Shown here piece after piece: positions 63,101 to 64,000 of a DNA stretch of 64,000 nucleotides. Under the pieces are notes generated by a model. That model was not told where the DNA came from, ran no database searches, and saw only the letters and a program-made list of their open reading frames with translations. Each line of letters starts with the position of its first letter. The stretch's first letter is position 1. Origin of the DNA: Ciona intestinalis. Taxonomy: Eukaryota; Chordata; Ascidiacea; Phlebobranchia; Cionidae. Both the position numbers and the translations under genes were made by a program. Location of the stretch: contig NC_020177.2 in the NCBI RefSeq assembly GCF_000224145.3, forward strand, positions 3,503,333 through 3,567,332. The letters run 5' to 3'.

Positions 63101-64000
63101 AACACTGTTATTCTAAATGACAATCCTTTTAGGTCGTGCTGGAAACTGGGCACGAATTACCTGCGAGAATGCCACGGCGAACACTCTGCCAATTTTGAAG
63201 CCATTGTATTAGAGCTTCAACATTTGACCTTGAATTTAAGGATTTCGAGGCTTTTGTTTATGACTGAGGTCTGTAAATTGCTGGTGCCACGCATATGTAC
63301 GCAAGGTGACCGCATGGCGGGAAAACAGGCTGGCGGTCTGTTGAACGAAAATATTGTAAATGTTAAGTAGATTACATCCTCGCCAGCGGTTGGGAATATT
63401 CAAAGAGGGTTGCCGCTAAGGTCAAAGTGTCTAATGACGTCAGAAATGTATCTAGTACCGGCGCCTTTAACTGGGCGGTGGGGTTCGCTATGGTTTAACG
63501 TTGCGCCGCTCCGCCTTAGAAGATGTCTCGGCCGCCAAACCGCGCTGCAACATTTTCGTATCGTTTACATGTTAGGGCTGTTGCTGGTAAATAATGGCCC
63601 CGCCGAGCGCAAAACTTAGACGTGGGAAACGACAACGATCAAAGGACCAACGCCCATATGTTAGTGGTTGTTAATTGGACACAACGCTACGTTTAATTTT
63701 AGTCCGTACTTTCTGCGCGTGTTCTATATTCTACTCTGTTAAATGTCTCGTGCAGGATAAAAATAGAATCTTCACCGTGACTACAGCGTGCTGGCTGGTT
63801 CGTCAGTTACCACAAACGTTATATTTACGTTGGTAATTTGATACAGACCTCTTGACTTGTACAACGATATGTAATTAACTGACAGACCTATATTTTTGAT
63901 ACGCACTTAAACTCTGACGTAGGATGCGCGTAACAAGACCCTATATGTCCATAGATACTGCTTTGTAATGTATGTGTGTAGTTCAACATATCGTTGGTGT
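48105..64000. other. Gene-free flank upstream of noggin
   Basis: About 15.9 kb in which I recognise no gene, RNA gene or repeat family shared with the left part. Open frames are at most about 160 codons (48784-49260 plus) and have no domain features. The noggin promoter and probably much of its regulatory DNA lie here. One AT-rich block with inverted repeats sits at 53560-53760. Small single-exon or non-coding RNA genes cannot be excluded by eye. Confidence 0.5.
53565..53760. repeat. AT-rich block with imperfect inverted repeat
   Basis: Inside the CG-richer noggin flank this stretch turns sharply A/T-rich. Arms near 53610-53634 (GTAAAATGTAAATTCATTT...) and 53656-53686 (reverse complement GTAAAAAATGTTTTAAAATT...) are imperfect inverted copies. 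A smaller palindrome AAATTC-TTG-GAATTT lies at about 53581-53595. It could be a small MITE remnant or a matrix-attachment-like segment. Confidence 0.4.

Noticed and set aside
1..64000. CRISPR arrays, bacterial operons, phage or viral genes
   Set aside because: The split genes, SINEs and chordate proteins mark this as animal nuclear DNA; no spaced direct-repeat array or viral gene was seen.

Overview
The window is animal nuclear DNA, most likely from an ascidian of the genus Ciona. It is AT-rich and carries compact introns, many short interspersed elements, two 50-base runs of N, and intact chordate genes. The species call is an inference from the combination of a filamin exon, a chordate noggin, a CFAP276 orthologue and repeat families that look like the known Ciona SINE and MITE families; no sequence search was possible.

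Layout, left to right. (1) 1-2519, minus: the first coding exon of filamin (actin-binding CH1 domain) with a long intron running off the left edge. (2) 2520-8404: about 5.9 kb without a recognisable gene, between divergent filamin and CFAP276; it holds a palindromic CRE-like site and MITE-like repeats. (3) 8405-10100, plus: complete four-exon CFAP276 (C1orf194 family, ciliary microtubule protein). (4) about 10150-15250, minus: a coiled-coil protein of unknown family, with a GC-AG intron, apparently tail-to-tail with CFAP276. (5) 16321-23003, plus: complete eleven-exon gene for an 877-residue RING, coiled-coil, acidic/proline-rich, NHL-repeat protein (TRIM-NHL-like E3 ligase, no visible B-box). 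(6) 23351-42329, minus: a very large gene with at least 39 coding exons (about 1,860 residues visible) resembling CCDC162/C6orf183, interrupted by two assembly gaps. (7) 42.8-47.4 kb: no gene seen. (8) 47445-48104, minus: an intact single-exon noggin. (9) 48105-64000: about 16 kb with no convincing gene, noticeably richer in CG than the left part and free of the SINEs that fill the introns from 8.5 to 42 kb; it is probably non-coding landscape next to noggin.

The genes are not an operon. Two are, or may be, cilium-related (CFAP276; CCDC162-like by guess only), one is cytoskeletal (filamin), one is a probable ubiquitin ligase, and one is a secreted BMP antagonist. Exon boundaries were set by hand from splice signals and by checking that reading phase carries across every junction. 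The places where phase fails (around 38.6 kb and 27.5-27.9 kb) are reported as findings.
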